A stretch of 64,000 nucleotides of DNA from Magnetococcus marinus MC-1 (lineage in GTDB: Bacteria; Pseudomonadota; Magnetococcia; Magnetococcales; Magnetococcaceae). Positions 63,952-64,000 of the stretch are shown here, one piece after another. Each line of letters begins with the position of its first letter. Position 1 is the first letter of the stretch. The stretch is taken from contig NC_008576.1 of assembly GCF_000014865.1 (NCBI RefSeq), forward strand, positions 211,001 through 275,000, read 5' to 3'. A model generated the notes under the pieces. It was not told the DNA's origin and searched no databases. It saw nothing but the letters and a program-made list of their open reading frames with translations. The position numbers and the translations under genes are program-made.

Positions 63952-64000
63952 CTGCGTTCTCGACAGGGGGCACCACGGTAACACGGACGGTCACCAAGTC

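Overview
The window reads as chromosomal DNA of a motile, respiring Gram-negative proteobacterium of moderate GC content. Pointers are outer-membrane and periplasmic genes (a LbtU-like porin, a ydbH-ynbE-ydbL set, lipoproteins), a ubiquinone pathway (ubiC, ubiA, a UbiD-family gene), cytochrome c/thiol chemistry (ccdA, a TlpA-like protein), many sensory proteins (two hybrid histidine kinases, a methyl-accepting chemotaxis protein ending in a hemerythrin domain, GGDEF and HD-GYP proteins, a sigma-54 activator), and a locus for the osmoprotectant N-acetylglutaminylglutamine amide (NAGGN), typical of marine or salt-exposed bacteria. The mix recalls the Magnetococcales, but that is an inference from gene content and no marker gene settles it.

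Layout. 1-10.6 kb: signalling genes (GGDEF end, CZB/hemerythrin chemoreceptor, STAS protein, sigma-54 activator, HD-GYP protein) mixed with small unknown genes. 10.6-14.7 kb: small genes with structured flanks, a DUF29-like protein, an 18-bp tandem repeat and two Sel1-repeat proteins. 14.9-18.2 kb: a periplasmic solute-binding protein overlapping a hybrid kinase, probably one sensory unit. 18.3-24 kb: ydbH-ynbE-ydbL on the minus strand, divergent from a LbtU-like porin. 24-26 kb: small genes and a decayed Mrr fragment. 26.1-32.8 kb: a MarR regulator divergent from the NAGGN genes (amidotransferase, GNAT/ATP-grasp synthetase, M42 hydrolase) with three small envelope genes inside. 32.8-34.3 kb: an AT-richer two-gene islet between 38-bp direct repeats, one of which is the 3' end of the M42 gene. 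34.5-37.8 kb: a GNAT-C39 fusion, a DUF2817 peptidase-like protein and a DUF155 protein.

38-44.2 kb holds phosphate transport: a Na/Pi cotransporter with a PhoU-like tail, and a DUF47-PiT pair, with a P-loop/GAF membrane protein between them. 44.3-47.3 kb is an FHA-like/metallophosphoesterase gene cut by a complete IS4-type insertion sequence (45577-47171) with 9-bp target duplications. 47.5-53.3 kb: a MASE1-PAS-kinase hybrid, tRNA-Arg(CCT) and a cNMP-PAS-GGDEF protein. 53.4-57.1 kb: a tight minus-strand operon rsmE-apbE-NusG_II-Gx transporter-mutY. 57.3-63.8 kb: ubiC-ubiA, a response regulator with a kinase-like ATPase domain, a UbiD-family decarboxylase, a TlpA-like protein, cutA and ccdA. 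The window ends at a strong sigma-70 promoter for something just beyond the edge.

The best candidates for something undescribed are the direct-repeat-flanked islet (two unknown genes), the wider NAGGN neighbourhood with its MarR operator, and several structured non-coding stretches. The IS-split gene and the frameshifted mrr remnant are clear decay events visible in the sequence.
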